Positions 36,601 through 46,487 of a stretch of 64,000 bases of DNA are shown piece by piece. A model generated the notes under the pieces. It worked only from the letters and a program-made list of their open reading frames with translations, was not told where the DNA came from and did no database searches. Origin of the DNA: Azolla caroliniana (lineage: Eukaryota > Polypodiophyta); the NCBI GenBank assembly GCA_043228905.1, contig JBHGNT010000004.1, positions 11,098,001 through 11,162,000 of the forward strand. The letters are read 5' to 3'. The first letter of the stretch is position 1. Each line of letters begins with the position of its first letter. Both the position numbers and the translations under genes were made by a program.

Positions 36601-37192
36601 ACTGAGGAGTCCTTCTTAATAGTGCTGGAAGGATGTACTGATATGGAAAATAGGAACATTGCCTCCTTTGGTCCTTCTTCGCGTAGTTGATGGAGTGAAA
36701 TGGTCGAAACTCGGCGAGTTGATTCTTGGGGTGGTCGATATCGGACTTCTCTTGTTCTCCAATCTATGGCTGGATTATGTAACTCAAGCCAAGGTAATCC
36801 TAGGACAATGGGATGCTCTGGACTACTAATTATATTAAATGATATTATACACACAAAACTACCTAGGACAACTTGAATGGGTTCTGATTCTTCTACAATA
36901 TTCCCGGAAGCAATGGGACGACCATCAATGACCACTACAGATGCGGGACAAGGAAGTTTTCTTAAGGATATCTGAGAAGCTTGGGCAAAATTTCGATCCA
37001 TGAAACAAGAATTAGCTCCGGAATCTAAAAGTGCTAGAACGGGTACTGGGGGAGTACTTTTAGTACTAACAATGACTTGGGCTAGGAACACATTGCTAAC
37101 TTGCTTGGAAGGAATGGAACCACTAATGGGCTGTACAGATCTAGGGCTGCTGTCCAACCAAATGGCTCCTATTTTGGCTGGACTCAATCGTT
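33615..37192 (-). CDS. pol: Chromovirus G pol: PR-RT-RNase H-IN-chromodomain
   Basis: About 1,190 residues without a stop. It lies in the -1 frame of gag and has no usable ATG near its start, so it is probably made as Gag-Pol by frameshifting at 37190-37196. Counting from Leu of LSPAKIG as residue 1: protease LLDSGAN at 53-59; RT with VVDYRGLN at 288-295 and YLDDLLIYS at 387-395; RNase H Asp536, Glu578, Asp605; integrase HHCC with CDACC near 799-803; catalytic Asp832, Asp892, Glu928 (spacing D-59-D-35-E); chromodomain 1121-1160 (YEVAAILDS, LVDWLGYS, TWEPVENV). The chromodomain keeps the three aromatic cage positions expected for methylated H3K9 binding. The stop at 33615 overlaps the purine tract. 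All catalytic motifs are intact. Confidence 0.97.
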
Positions 37193-37196
37193 TAAC
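37152..37196 (-). promoter_or_regulatory. Predicted -1 ribosomal frameshift signal between gag and pol
   Basis: Slippery heptamer G TTA AAC in the gag frame (plus 37190-37196), two codons before the gag TGA. After a 6-nt spacer comes an 8-bp stem GTCCAGCC/GGTTGGAC (plus 37176-37183 and 37152-37159, one G-U pair) with a 16-nt loop. A TAGG in the loop could pair with CCTA just downstream to form a pseudoknot. Slippage by -1 enters pol at RLSPAKIG. Inference from sequence only. Confidence 0.8.
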
Positions 37197-38341
37197 TCTT
37201 CATCTAATTGACTAAGAATTTCAAATTTATTTGAGATACTTGGGCTATTAGTACTATGAATACTATCTGACACTCTATTAGTACTATTAATACTATCAGA
37301 CACTCCAAAGGGAAGAATTGACTCGGGTTTAGTACAGGCGACGATTTGATTTACCTGTCTTCTTGGCCTATGGGGACAATTGATGGCGATATGTCCTGGT
37401 CCACCGCAATAAAGACATAATCGATTGGCACGTCGTCGTTGTTTTTCTTCTTCCGATAACGGGCCGCGTCGACGCATGGTATCAATCTCCATCGGTGTCG
37501 AAGTATTTGCTTGAGGTGTGTCTCGTGCAAACGGTTTAGCCGCGACTGCGGCGTAGGTGGGCTCTGGCCTAGAGCGTGGTATCTGTAATTGACGTTCTGA
37601 ACGCCGTTCAAAAAGGCGGTTGTCACATCGAACTGCTCGACTGATTGCCTCCGTAAGAGACTTTGGTTCTTCGGGGAAAGTTAGAAGTAGATCTTTGACA
37701 TCGTTTCGCAAGCCATAGCGAAACTGCTCCATTAGTGCTTGATCATCCCAGGGTATATCTGAAGCAAGTAGGCGGAAATCCGCCGCGTAGGCAGAGGCTG
37801 GACGATCGCCTTGACGCAATCGCCGGATCTTGTTGATCGCCGTCCTGATGCTGTCGGTGTCTCCAAAGCAGGCTGTAAACTCACCAATAAAATCTTCAAA
37901 GTTATTAAGTAAGGGTGATTGTTTTTCTAGAAGCGGAGCAAACCATGCCAAGGCTGAGCCGCTAAGTAGCGTGCCTATTAGGCCGACTCGAGATGCATCA
38001 GTGGGATATCGGGAAGGATGCATCTGGATGACTAAGCGTACCTGATTAAGGAATCCCCGGAATTGCGAACGCGTTCCATCAAATTTCACAGGAAGTCCAA
38101 TCTTGGGCTCTTTATGAAATCCTTGGGGACTGGATCCTTGTTGTTGCAACGCTGCTTCGAGTTGTTGTACCCGTAACGCTAACTCCCCATGTTGTTGTTG
38201 CGTTTGTTGTTTTTCTAGAGCGATTTGTTGCAGATCCCCTATCAGCCGTTGGTTTTCTTGTTCCAGGGCAACAAACTTTTCTTTTAGGCACTGTAGCTCG
38301 GAGAAAACGGATTGGTATTCTTGGGCGCTAACAGTAGCCAT
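37184..38341 (-). CDS. gag: Chromovirus G gag
   Basis: 385 residues. Residues 1-70 are a Leu/Gln-rich coiled coil (LKEKFVALEQENQRL). Residues 80-250 are a Ty3/sushi-type capsid domain (VKFDGTRSQFRGFLNQVRL, LLSGSALAWFAPLLEKQSPL, RLRQGDRPASAYAADFRLLA). The CCHC knuckle CLYCGGPGHIAINC is at 309-322. The C terminus holds the repeat VSDSINSTNR/VSDSIHSTNS. The capsid and the knuckle-flanking RRRxNRLCLYCG are typical of the Tf1/sushi group. The start is the first ATG, 54 nt from the PBS. Confidence 0.96.
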   Translation of the reverse strand: MATVSAQEYQSVFSELQCLKEKFVALEQENQRLIGDLQQIALEKQQTQQQHGELALRVQQLEAALQQQGSSPQGFHKEPKIGLPVKFDGTRSQFRGFLNQVRLVIQMHPSRYPTDASRVGLIGTLLSGSALAWFAPLLEKQSPLLNNFEDFIGEFTACFGDTDSIRTAINKIRRLRQGDRPASAYAADFRLLASDIPWDDQALMEQFRYGLRNDVKDLLLTFPEEPKSLTEAISRAVRCDNRLFERRSERQLQIPRSRPEPTYAAVAAKPFARDTPQANTSTPMEIDTMRRRGPLSEEEKQRRRANRLCLYCGGPGHIAINCPHRPRRQVNQIVACTKPESILPFGVSDSINSTNRVSDSIHSTNSPSISNKFEILSQLDEELND

Positions 38342-38395
38342 AGTATAGGGAAAAGGGTAGGAGGATGAGGGAGAGTGACAAGTAGGCTAGAGAGA

Positions 38396-38407
38396 AAATT
38401 GGTTCAA
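38396..38407 (-). promoter_or_regulatory. Chromovirus G primer-binding site, self-complementary to the LTR
   Basis: Reading minus, TTGAACCAATTT starts 2 nt after the 5' LTR. It lacks the TGG start of a tRNA 3'-end PBS. It is perfectly complementary to AAATTGGTTCAA inside the LTR (plus 38608-38619), which lies where transcription should start. This suggests self-priming. Confidence 0.7.
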
Positions 38408-38409
38408 AC

Positions 38410-38836
38410 TGTCAGGAATAGTACTAAAGCAGAGATGGAATTAGTACTAAGAAGAGTAGTACTATTAGTACTAAGAAGACAGGACTGCGTAAGATTCCCG
38501 AGAGAGAGGAAGTGAGAAGAGGAGAGAGAGAGAAATAGAATGATGACAGCAGCTCTTATATTATATGAAAGATAAGTACAAATCGGCTAAGAGGCTTAAG
38601 ACTGGTGTTGAACCAATTTGGTTCAACATAATGCTTAGTGCCTTCTTTTATAGTGTTCTCAGGAATAATCCTGAAGCTTCTAGAATGTTCCAGAGAAATC
38701 TGGAATATACATTACTTTCTTATAATAAAACATAAATGAAAATAATATTCTATGAATTACAATAGATGGTGAGATGGTTAAGAGCTCGACCCATATACCA
38801 TAAGGTCATGGGTTCGAGTCTTGCCATCTCATGACA
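38410..38836 (-). repeat. Chromovirus G 5' LTR
   Basis: 427 bp, identical to the 3' LTR. Contains TATAAAA (minus; plus 38646-38652), the predicted RNA start at 38619, four TAGTACTA-type palindromes near the U5 end, and a tRNA-like module at 38765-38828. Confidence 0.97.
38646..38652 (-). promoter_or_regulatory. TATA box of the chromovirus G LTR
   Basis: CTATAAAAG on the minus strand. The AAATTGG at plus 38619 begins 33 nt after its first T, a normal plant TATA-to-start distance. Confidence 0.75.
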
Positions 38837-38841
38837 GGTTC

Positions 38842-41800
38842 GAGCGGTAGTACGGGCTGGTGCGACATCCTAGCTTGTTCCGTTGGCTGGCCCATTGGCT
38901 CGCATAGATCACACTCTTTTGCGTACTGGACTGCGTCATTCAATGTAGTCGGCCACCATAGGCCACTTTGCCATATCTTCCTTGCCGTAGCATCCCCGGC
39001 ATAATGGCCTCCAGCAACTCTGCAATGTGCTTCTCATAGTATTACCTCTTTCTCGTCGTTGCGCACCGCTCGTCGCCATATACGGTCCGCACCTTTGTGG
39101 TATAGCGTGTCCCGTAATAAACAGAAGTGCCAGCTTTGTACCGTCAAGCGTTTCCGCTCGTCCCGGTTCATCTCCTCCAAAGGCAATCCGGTGCTCAAAA
39201 ATTGGTGCATATTTGTTAGCCACTTATCTTCTGGTGCCACCGTTTCATCTATTGTCGTTTCCACGGTGACTCGAAATAGCTCAGCATCCGGAAACTCGTC
39301 CAGTACTCCGTTGCCGTTTTCACCAGAATCTAACCGGCTTAAATAATCTGCTACTGCATGTTGTATGCCGGGTCGGTGGAATATCTCGAATTCGAATTCC
39401 TGTAATAGCAAATTCCACCGGGCCAACTTACCGGTAAGTGACGCTTTGGACACTAGGTAGAGAAGTGTCGAATGATCTACATGGAAGGAAAACTTTCTTC
39501 CCAATAAATAGTGCCTGAATTTTGTTACACTGTAGATCATGCCTAAAGCTTCCCTTTCCATGGTGGAGTAATTTCGTTCGGCTTGGGATAACTTCTGGCT
39601 TGCGTAATATACAGGTCAATACCATTTTGGCTCCGTAAGTTGCATCAGCGCACTCCCGATTGAAATGTCGGACGCATCCACGAACACATGAAATTCCTTC
39701 GCCCAATCCGGGGGTTGCACTACCGGCGCTTGCGACAATAGAACTTTGAGTGCCCGGTACGCCTTGTCTTCGGTGTCGGTCCATTGGAACAGTGTTCGGT
39801 GTACCGCAACATGCAATGGTGTAGCTAGGTCCGCCAAATACCGGAGCATTCGGCTATGCCAACGGATTTGGCCTAAGAAACGGCTCAATGCCTTTGCCGT
39901 TTTTGGTGCCGGTGCCTCCAGGATTGCTCTTACTTTGTCTGGATCCATGGCGATGCCCTCCTTGCTCACAATGTGCCCCAGTAGCGTTCCGCTGGACACG
40001 CCGAATACACACTTCGTCGGATTCAGGCTTAGTAGGTAAGCCCTACACTTTTCTAGACATAGTCGGAGGTGTTGAAGGTGGTCTCCTTCCCGGCTGTAAA
40101 CGGCGAAGTCGTCGAGGAACACCTGCATGAACATCGGTATGAATTCTCCGAATATTTCCATGATGATCCTCTGGAACGTTGCCGACGCCGTTTTTAGTCC
40201 GAACATCATCACCACGGCAACAAACACTCCCCATTCAGTGACGAAAACCGTTTTCTCCTGGTCATCGGGGTGCATCCGGATCTGGTTGTATCCGTTGAAT
40301 CCGTCTAAAAAACTGTATACCTCATGGCCGGCGACTGCATCCAAAACTCCATCCATAAATGGAAGTGGAAATGCATCAGTTACCGTCGCCGCATTAAGCT
40401 TCCAGTAGTCGACACATACTCTAATTTTGCCGTTTTTCTTTGGTACGACTACTATCGGGCTCATCCATGTAGATTTCTTTACGGGACGGATAAAGCCAAC
40501 CCTCAGCAACTTGTCGATTTCTTCCTTGACTTTGGCGGCGTAGTTTGGATTCATCCGGTACCATTGTTGTGCTACCGGTTTGGCGTCTTTGCTCAAATGT
40601 ATCTGGTGTTGATATAGCTGAGGATCGAGCCCTCTCATATCCTCGTAGGACCAGGAAAACACGTCCCGAAACTCTTTGAGAAGTGTAATCATCGTCATTC
40701 TGTTCTCCGTAGTCATTTCCTTGGCTATCTGCACCGGTCTCGCCTCTTCCGTAGTTCCTAGATTGACCTCCTCTAGTTGGGATGCTTTAACCCGTTGCGA
40801 TACGGCCATTTCTCTTTCCAGTGCTTCTTGTGCTTGCCGTAGCTCCCGGATTGTTTCTTTATTTGGTTCTTCGTCCGCTCCGTCTGGTGGCAGTATGTAT
40901 GGTGATATGGCTTCAGCTACATCGATTTCAAACAAAGGTACTATCTTTGGATTATCTTGCAAGTATTGATCCACCTCTTCGTCTGCTAATCCGTCCAGCA
41001 TATTGACACATTCGGCATATAGGGGTGTCAATTCCTTCTCGGTACCCGTCCGTGGTTGCGTCGGTACCCGTACTTTTGCTTTTCCCCGCCGGAAGGTGAT
41101 TATATTCTTTCTCTAGTTTTGTTTAATGTGCACCGTTTTTAGCCACGGGCGCCCCAACAATAGCGGGTAAGCTCCTTGTGCTTGTAATTGTAGCACTACT
41201 GCCGAGATGCGAAATGTGTGGCCGCCGATTGTTACTTCCAAATCTCGTATCAAGCCGGTCGGTCGCACTGAGCTTGTATCCGCCATCCGTAGCCAGAACA
41301 GGCATGGTTCCCACTCTTGGATTCCCAAGGTTGTGCATGTTCGAAGGCTAATCACATTGACGCTGGATCCTCCATCTATTACTGTTCCGGGTAACTCTTT
41401 TCCCTTCATGATGGTCGTGATCGCCGGACTATTTGTGTCTACCACTGCCAGTCCCTCCTTCGGATTTGAGAAGAATGTTGGTGCCGGTGGTGTTTCTCCT
41501 GCCGTCATGCCTGTCTTGAGTCCTTCTGTGAACCTGGGCACTAGTTGCAGGAGCCGTCCTAGCGGCAGCATGATTTGGCACTCTTGCAATGCCTGCCATG
41601 TCGCGTTTTCGGTTTGACTGCCGTCGGCGAGCTCTTCGGTGTTCTCCTTTTGCTGCGCAAGTTCTGCTACGTTTCGCTCATTTGCCTTTTTCACCCATTC
41701 CGTTGCCTGCTTCCGGATGGCCTCTTGTGTCTCCCATTCCGTTGTCTTGCCCTTCGACCTTGTGGTAACCTGCTGCAGGTCGGCGACTTCGGCGACTACC

Positions 41801-43590
41801 ATGTTTACTGCCGGTCGCTTGTCATAGCTCTTTGCCGGACATTGATTACTATAATGTCCTTCTTGCCGGCAATAATAGCAATATGCTTTCCGGGTATTGC
41901 TGGATTCGGCATTGTTTCCTGTACCCGGTGGAGGACCCGTGGTAACCGCGGGGCTTTGGTCCAATTGGCTGCTTGAGGCACCTTTTTCCGGTCCACGTGG
42001 GTGGCTCCCTTTTTTGAAATGTTGTTTTTTATTAAAGTTCTTTTTGTTGCGGTACCCTTGACGGGGTTGGTCGTCATATCTCCCGTAATCTTCCCGTCGT
42101 TGGTGATACCCGGGGGAGTGATCCCGGTTGTGATGCTCGTACCGTCCGTTGTAGTCTCCGTACCTGTCATATCTCTTGTACCGGTCATAGTTCTCTCGCC
42201 GATTGTCGTACCGGACATCCTATGTTGGTCGATATTGCTCCTCTCGCCGCCAGCGTTCGTCTTCTTCGTCTCGGCTGCTACGTGGCTTGATTTTCCGGAC
42301 TGGTGGTGCTTGCCGATTCAATAAGTTATATTCGCACCGGTCCATCGTGTGGCTCATAGATTGGCAGAGTAAGCAGTGCGTCCGCATGGTGCACTCCAGT
42401 GATGAGTGTCCGGAATTCAAGCAGGTCGTGCATTGGATTGCTTGCCGGAACCGGAGATCCTCATCGGTTGGTAACGCTCGTTGGAGGGCTCCCATTGTTA
42501 GCCAAGAGCTCGTTTTCTCCATTTCTCTAACCCGATCGATGACCTAGTCAATGGTGCTTGTGCGAAAGTCGATGACCGTGCATACCATTCGTAGAGGTTC
42601 CCGGAGCGCGGCTAAAAATATAGCCCCTGTTTCTTCCTCCGGAGGTGCGCGGGTAAGCTGATTGTGCATCAGTTGAAACCGGATGACAAACTACGGAATG
42701 CTCTCCCCGAGGTCTTTCCGGATGGTATAAAACAGGCCCACCATTTCTCTCTGGTACACCTCCTTCTGAAAGAAGTGCAAGAATTTATCTTTCAGGTCCG
42801 CAAAGGTGGTGATGGTGCTGGGGTCCTACGTCCGGTGCCATCTGGCGGCCTGTCCTTCCAATGTCACGCCGAATTCGGCTATCTTAGATCGTTCCTCTTT
42901 GGCCGCGGTTAACCGTTGTGACACATGGTTCGCCTCCCATGTTTGTTGAAACACGTGAACATGAGCCTCCGCGTCCGGGTCATCCCTATACTTGGAGTAC
43001 TGGAACGACATGTCGTCGTCCGGTGTCGGTACGCGGGCTTGCAGTGTCGGTGGTCTTTCCTGTTGTTCCGTTGGCATCGGAGGTCTTTGCCGGTCTTGCT
43101 TTGGTGTTGCCGGCTCGACTTCCGGTGTCGGAGGTCGTTCTTTGTCTTCTTCCGTCTCCGGAGGTTGCTCCACGTCTAGTGTCAGGGGTTCCTGGTCTGA
43201 CAACTCTGGTTCCGGTGTCGGTAATGTATCCGACTCCTCGTCTTCCGGTCCTCCTGGGGTGTCGTTACTGTTGCGATAGTTCATGTGCGCATTGTAACTC
43301 CCTTCCGAATCCGATTCCAACGCTGAAAATGCTTCGGATTCTCCGTCTCTTCCGGCCAAGGCCTGGAGAAGGGATTCCGCTTCCCGGAGGCTGCTTAAGC
43401 TGCTTCCTTCGTCCGGGTAGGCGTCATGTTGCAAACGGAGCGATTCCTCCGCCACTTTCTGGATCACTTTGGAAAATGATCGATCCGATCAGATTTCTTC
43501 CACTGCTTGTTGGAAAGCCTCCCACCGCCTTCGCCGTTCAGCAAGTCTTCGTGCTCTCTCTGTAACCGGGTCGTCTGTTGGCCTAGTCAT
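38842..43590 (-). pseudogene. Ty3-C gag-protease-RT-RNase H-IN zinc domain, one frame with stops
   Basis: From ATG 43590 (MTRPTDDPVTERAR) a single frame runs through gag, PR, RT, RH and the integrase HHCC domain, and continues after element G to 32091: about 1,944 codons without G and its TSD. Three CCHC knuckles: CTTCLNSGHSSLEC and CLLCQSMSHTMDRC (42.35-42.45 kb) and CYYCRQEGHYSNQC (about 41.85 kb). Protease VIDGGSSVNVIS; RT DGFNGYNQIR and VFLDDFAVYS; RNase H VFVDASDISIG. The HHCC zinc finger reads HCRVAGGHYAG...CDLC. Stops: TGA 43489, TAG 42826, TAG near 42690, TAG near 42543, TAG 42220, TAG 41113, TGA 39616, TGA 39034. No TAA. Confidence 0.9.
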
Positions 43591-43645
43591 CCATTCCCGC
43601 CGCTGTTCACTGCGATTGTGCAAGAATCGTGGTCGCCAAAAACTG
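43591..43645 (-). promoter_or_regulatory. Ty3-C leader with candidate PBS
   Basis: After the 5' LTR the minus strand reads CAGTTTT then TGGCGACCACGATTC. A TGGCGAC start recalls tRNA-Arg type sites of Ogre/Tat elements, but the match beyond that is not clear. The leader is only about 55 nt. Confidence 0.45.
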
Positions 43646-44105
43646 TGTTAATCCTAGGGCCGGACAACAACCTAACACAAGGTGTCCACTTAAGACACTT
43701 CACCAAAGGGTGTTACGACAAGATGACTTACGGCACAACTCTTAATTAAACCTTAATCGATTACTTAGCAACACGCCATTAACACGGGTAAGATATAACA
43801 ATGAGTACAGAACAGTAATCAATACTAAAAGATTAAGGCAATAAGTTCTATTAATTATCCGTTGTCGATTACATTGTAACCAGGCCTTTATATAGGTCTC
43901 CGGTGCGAAGTAAAAAACGGTGCCAACCGGCACCTTTTCGGGATCGGTCCGGATCCGGATCGGCATACCGATTCCGGTCCGTCCGCCCACATCCTCTCAT
44001 ATATTAATATATATTAAGACTACAAAGTACAACAGTTCTTGAATAAACTATTCCTTTCACACTCTGGTTTGGACCTCCTTAAGCCTTCTTGCCATCCGGG
44101 TAACA
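43646..44105 (-). repeat. Ty3-C 5' LTR
   Basis: 460 bp, TGTTAATCC...GGGTAACA on plus; TSD-like TCTGG follows at 44106-44110. Confidence 0.92.
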
Positions 44106-44110
44106 TCTGG

Positions 44111-46487
44111 ATGGATGTCATCTTTACTACCAGGGAAAAGATCTCATCGAAGACCACTCCTTTCTTCTGTTGGAAGCCCTTCACCATGATTTGGGCCTTA
44201 TACCTTGGTGGATTTCCGACATCTCCCAGTTTCAGCTTGTACACCCACTTGTTTCAGAGTGCTCTCTTCCCTTTCGGCAACTCCATCAATTCATATGTGT
44301 GGTTCTCATGCAAGGAATCCATCTCATCCTGCATAGCACTTAACCACTTGTGGTTGTGGGTGTCTCTCTTTGCTTCTTCGAAGCTTTCCAGCTCCCCCTC
44401 ATCGGTTAGCAACACATGCTCTGCATCCGGAAATCTCTTGGGGGCTCTTCTTTCTCGGAGAGGATATCTCTGTCCTTGGCTTCTGACCACCAGTTCCTCC
44501 GTTTGTTCCTCATCCTCATCTGATTCGGGATCTTGTCCGGTTCCAGTGTCTTCTTCTTCTTCTTCTTCGGTTGGTTCGGTTTCCTATCTGTATCCGTCCG
44601 GTTCATCGAGTATCATCTGGTTAATGGCTAACATCCAGTTTTCATCCGGGTATATCCTTTTGTCCTCAAGACAGTTTTCATTGGATGATCCGGATTTCAT
44701 CACCTTCTTCTCCGACTCCCAATTGGCAATGGTCCTGTCTTCCATGAAGATTATGTTCTGACTCTGGAACACCTTTTTGTCGACCAGATCCCACACCCCG
44801 TAACCGAACTCATCATCGTTGTATCCAAGGAATATGCATGGCCTGAACTTCGGATCCAACTTTGCTCTATTGTCCTTCGCCACATGCACGTATGCGAGAC
44901 ACCCAAACACCTTCAGATTCCGGTAAGAGACATCTTTACCGGTCCATAATTTTTGAGGTGAGTCTCCTCCCAAGGGTATTGAGGGTGATCTGTTTATCAC
45001 ATAGGTCGTCGTCGTCAACGCCTCAGCCCAAAATGTCTTCAGTAACTTGGCATGTGTGGGCATGCTTTGGACTCTCTCCATTATGCTCTGATTCATCCGT
45101 TTGGCCAGCCCATTCAATTCCAATGTCTTCAGCATGGTAAATTCGAGCTGGATTCCCTTTGACTACTAGTACTCCTCGAACTTCCCCCGGTATTCTCCTC
45201 CGTTATCTGCTTGAACCGCCTTCAGCTTCCGGCCGGTTTCTCTTTCCACTCTCATGTGGAGCTCCTTGAAGATGGATAGCACCTGATCCTTCGTCTTCAA
45301 TGGTGAGGCCCAGAGCTTCCGGCTATGGTCATCTATGAACGTCACGAAGTATTGCGATCCGGCATGTGACTTCATGTCCACTTGACACACATCGGTATGC
45401 ACCGGCTCAAGTGGTGCATTCTGTCTCATCGGTGGTCTTGACCGAAAGGAGGTTCGGTCTTGCTTGCCCGCCAAGCAATTGGTGCACTTCTCAAGTTGCA
45501 CGTCCTTCACCAGAATGAGTTTGTCTTCGGCAAGCCTTCTCATCCCCTTCTCACTCATGTGACATAGTCTTTTGTGCCACAGCTCACCGGCAGTGTCGGA
45601 TGCTACGTTCACTTCTTCCCGGAATATCCGAGCATACATCAGGTACAATGTGTTGACCTTCCGGGCTCGGGCCACTATTAGGCTCCCTTTGCTGAACTTC
45701 ATGACTCCATTCCGGATGCTACCCGTGTAGCCTTCATCATCTAGCCGACCGGCTGATATCAGGTTCAGTCGAACTACCGGAACGTGTCAGACATCCTTCA
45801 GTAGTATTTTGCATCCGGTTGATGTCGTCAACAACACATCTCCTATGCCAATAATTCAGCATGTACCTTCATTCCCATCCAGACACAACCATGATCATTG
45901 ACTGTGTAGGATGAGAGGCCTTTCTGATCCGGTGTCAAGTGGAACGACGCTCCGGAATCGACAACCCACGTTGTCTCATCACTGACAAGGTTTAACTCAT
46001 TCTCTTCGGTAATGAGCATCAGCTCTTCTTCACTTATCATGATCGTCGACATTCTCTTCTGATCCGGGCCTCTCCAGTCCGAACCGTTTCGGTTCGAACT
46101 CTTCTTCGAATCGGTAGTGCCGATTTCCTTCTCTTTCCAAAAATGCCGTTAGTTCTTCTGGAAGTGTCCCGGCTTCTCGCAATAGAAGCATGTGGGCCTC
46201 CCCCTTGACTTTGACCTCGTCCCCGATTTGTCCCGGTTTTGGGGACTCCGATACCGGCCTCTTCCCCGGTTGTGGTCATCTTCTGTGACCAAGACCTTCG
46301 GATCGGTTTCGAACTCCTGGTCCTTCCGGCAAGCTTCTTCATCTAGCAAGCTTGATTTTACCCTTGCTAGGGACAACTATTTTCCTTCCGGCCCGGCATT
46401 GCCCAACGTGACAACTAATGTCTACCAACTATCTGGGAGGGAACCGAGCAAGAGCAGTGCTAGTACCTCATCGGTGAGAGGTACTTC
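44111..46487 (-). pseudogene. Copia-E gag end, protease, integrase and RT start
   Basis: Reading minus from 46487: gag end LTDEVLALLLLGSLPDSW with stops, knuckle CFYCEKPGHFQKN, protease WVVDSGASFHL near 45970, GAG-pre-integrase LWHKRLCHMSEKGMRRL, and integrase HTDVCQVDM, ADNGGEYRGKF, then NGLAKRMNQSIME. RT opens with NHKWLSAMQDEMDSL and KARIVVKGFQQKKG-like sequence, and breaks at KMTSIQ where Ty3-C is inserted. Several stops. Confidence 0.88.

Larger units (their letters stand above)
33177..38836 (-). mobile_element. Chromovirus G: apparently intact Tf1/sushi/Tcn1-like Ty3 retrotransposon
   Basis: 5,660 bp in the Ty3-C integrase, with exact TSD GGTTC at 33172-33176 and 38837-38841. Both 427-bp LTRs are identical base for base. 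The layout is very compact: 2 nt from LTR to PBS, 54 nt from PBS to gag ATG, and a pol stop overlapping the purine tract. gag (385 aa) and pol (~1,190 aa, in the -1 frame) have no stops. The gag knuckle context (EEEKQRRRANRLCLYCG) and the RT resemble the Tf1/sushi/Tcn1 group of chromoviruses. It is the youngest and only potentially active element in the window. Confidence 0.96.
28232..44105 (-). mobile_element. Ty3-C: large non-chromovirus Ty3/gypsy element in Copia-E RT
   Basis: LTRs 28232-28691 (3') and 43646-44105 (5'), each 460 bp, TGTTAATCC...GGGTAACA on plus. The flanking TCCGG (28227-28231) and TCTGG (44106-44110) form a one-mismatch TSD. Without chromovirus G and its TSD it would be about 10.2 kb. 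Order: gag with three CCHC knuckles, protease, RT, RNase H, integrase without chromodomain, then an extra ORF before the 3' LTR. The last feature recalls Athila/Tat-type elements, but the RT (VFLDDFAVYS) does not let me assign a lineage. In-frame stops make it inactive. Confidence 0.92.

Noticed and set aside
36031-36619. Plus-strand frames opposite chromovirus G pol
   Set aside because: They are antisense shadows of a well-supported RT-RNase H coding sequence and show no domain.
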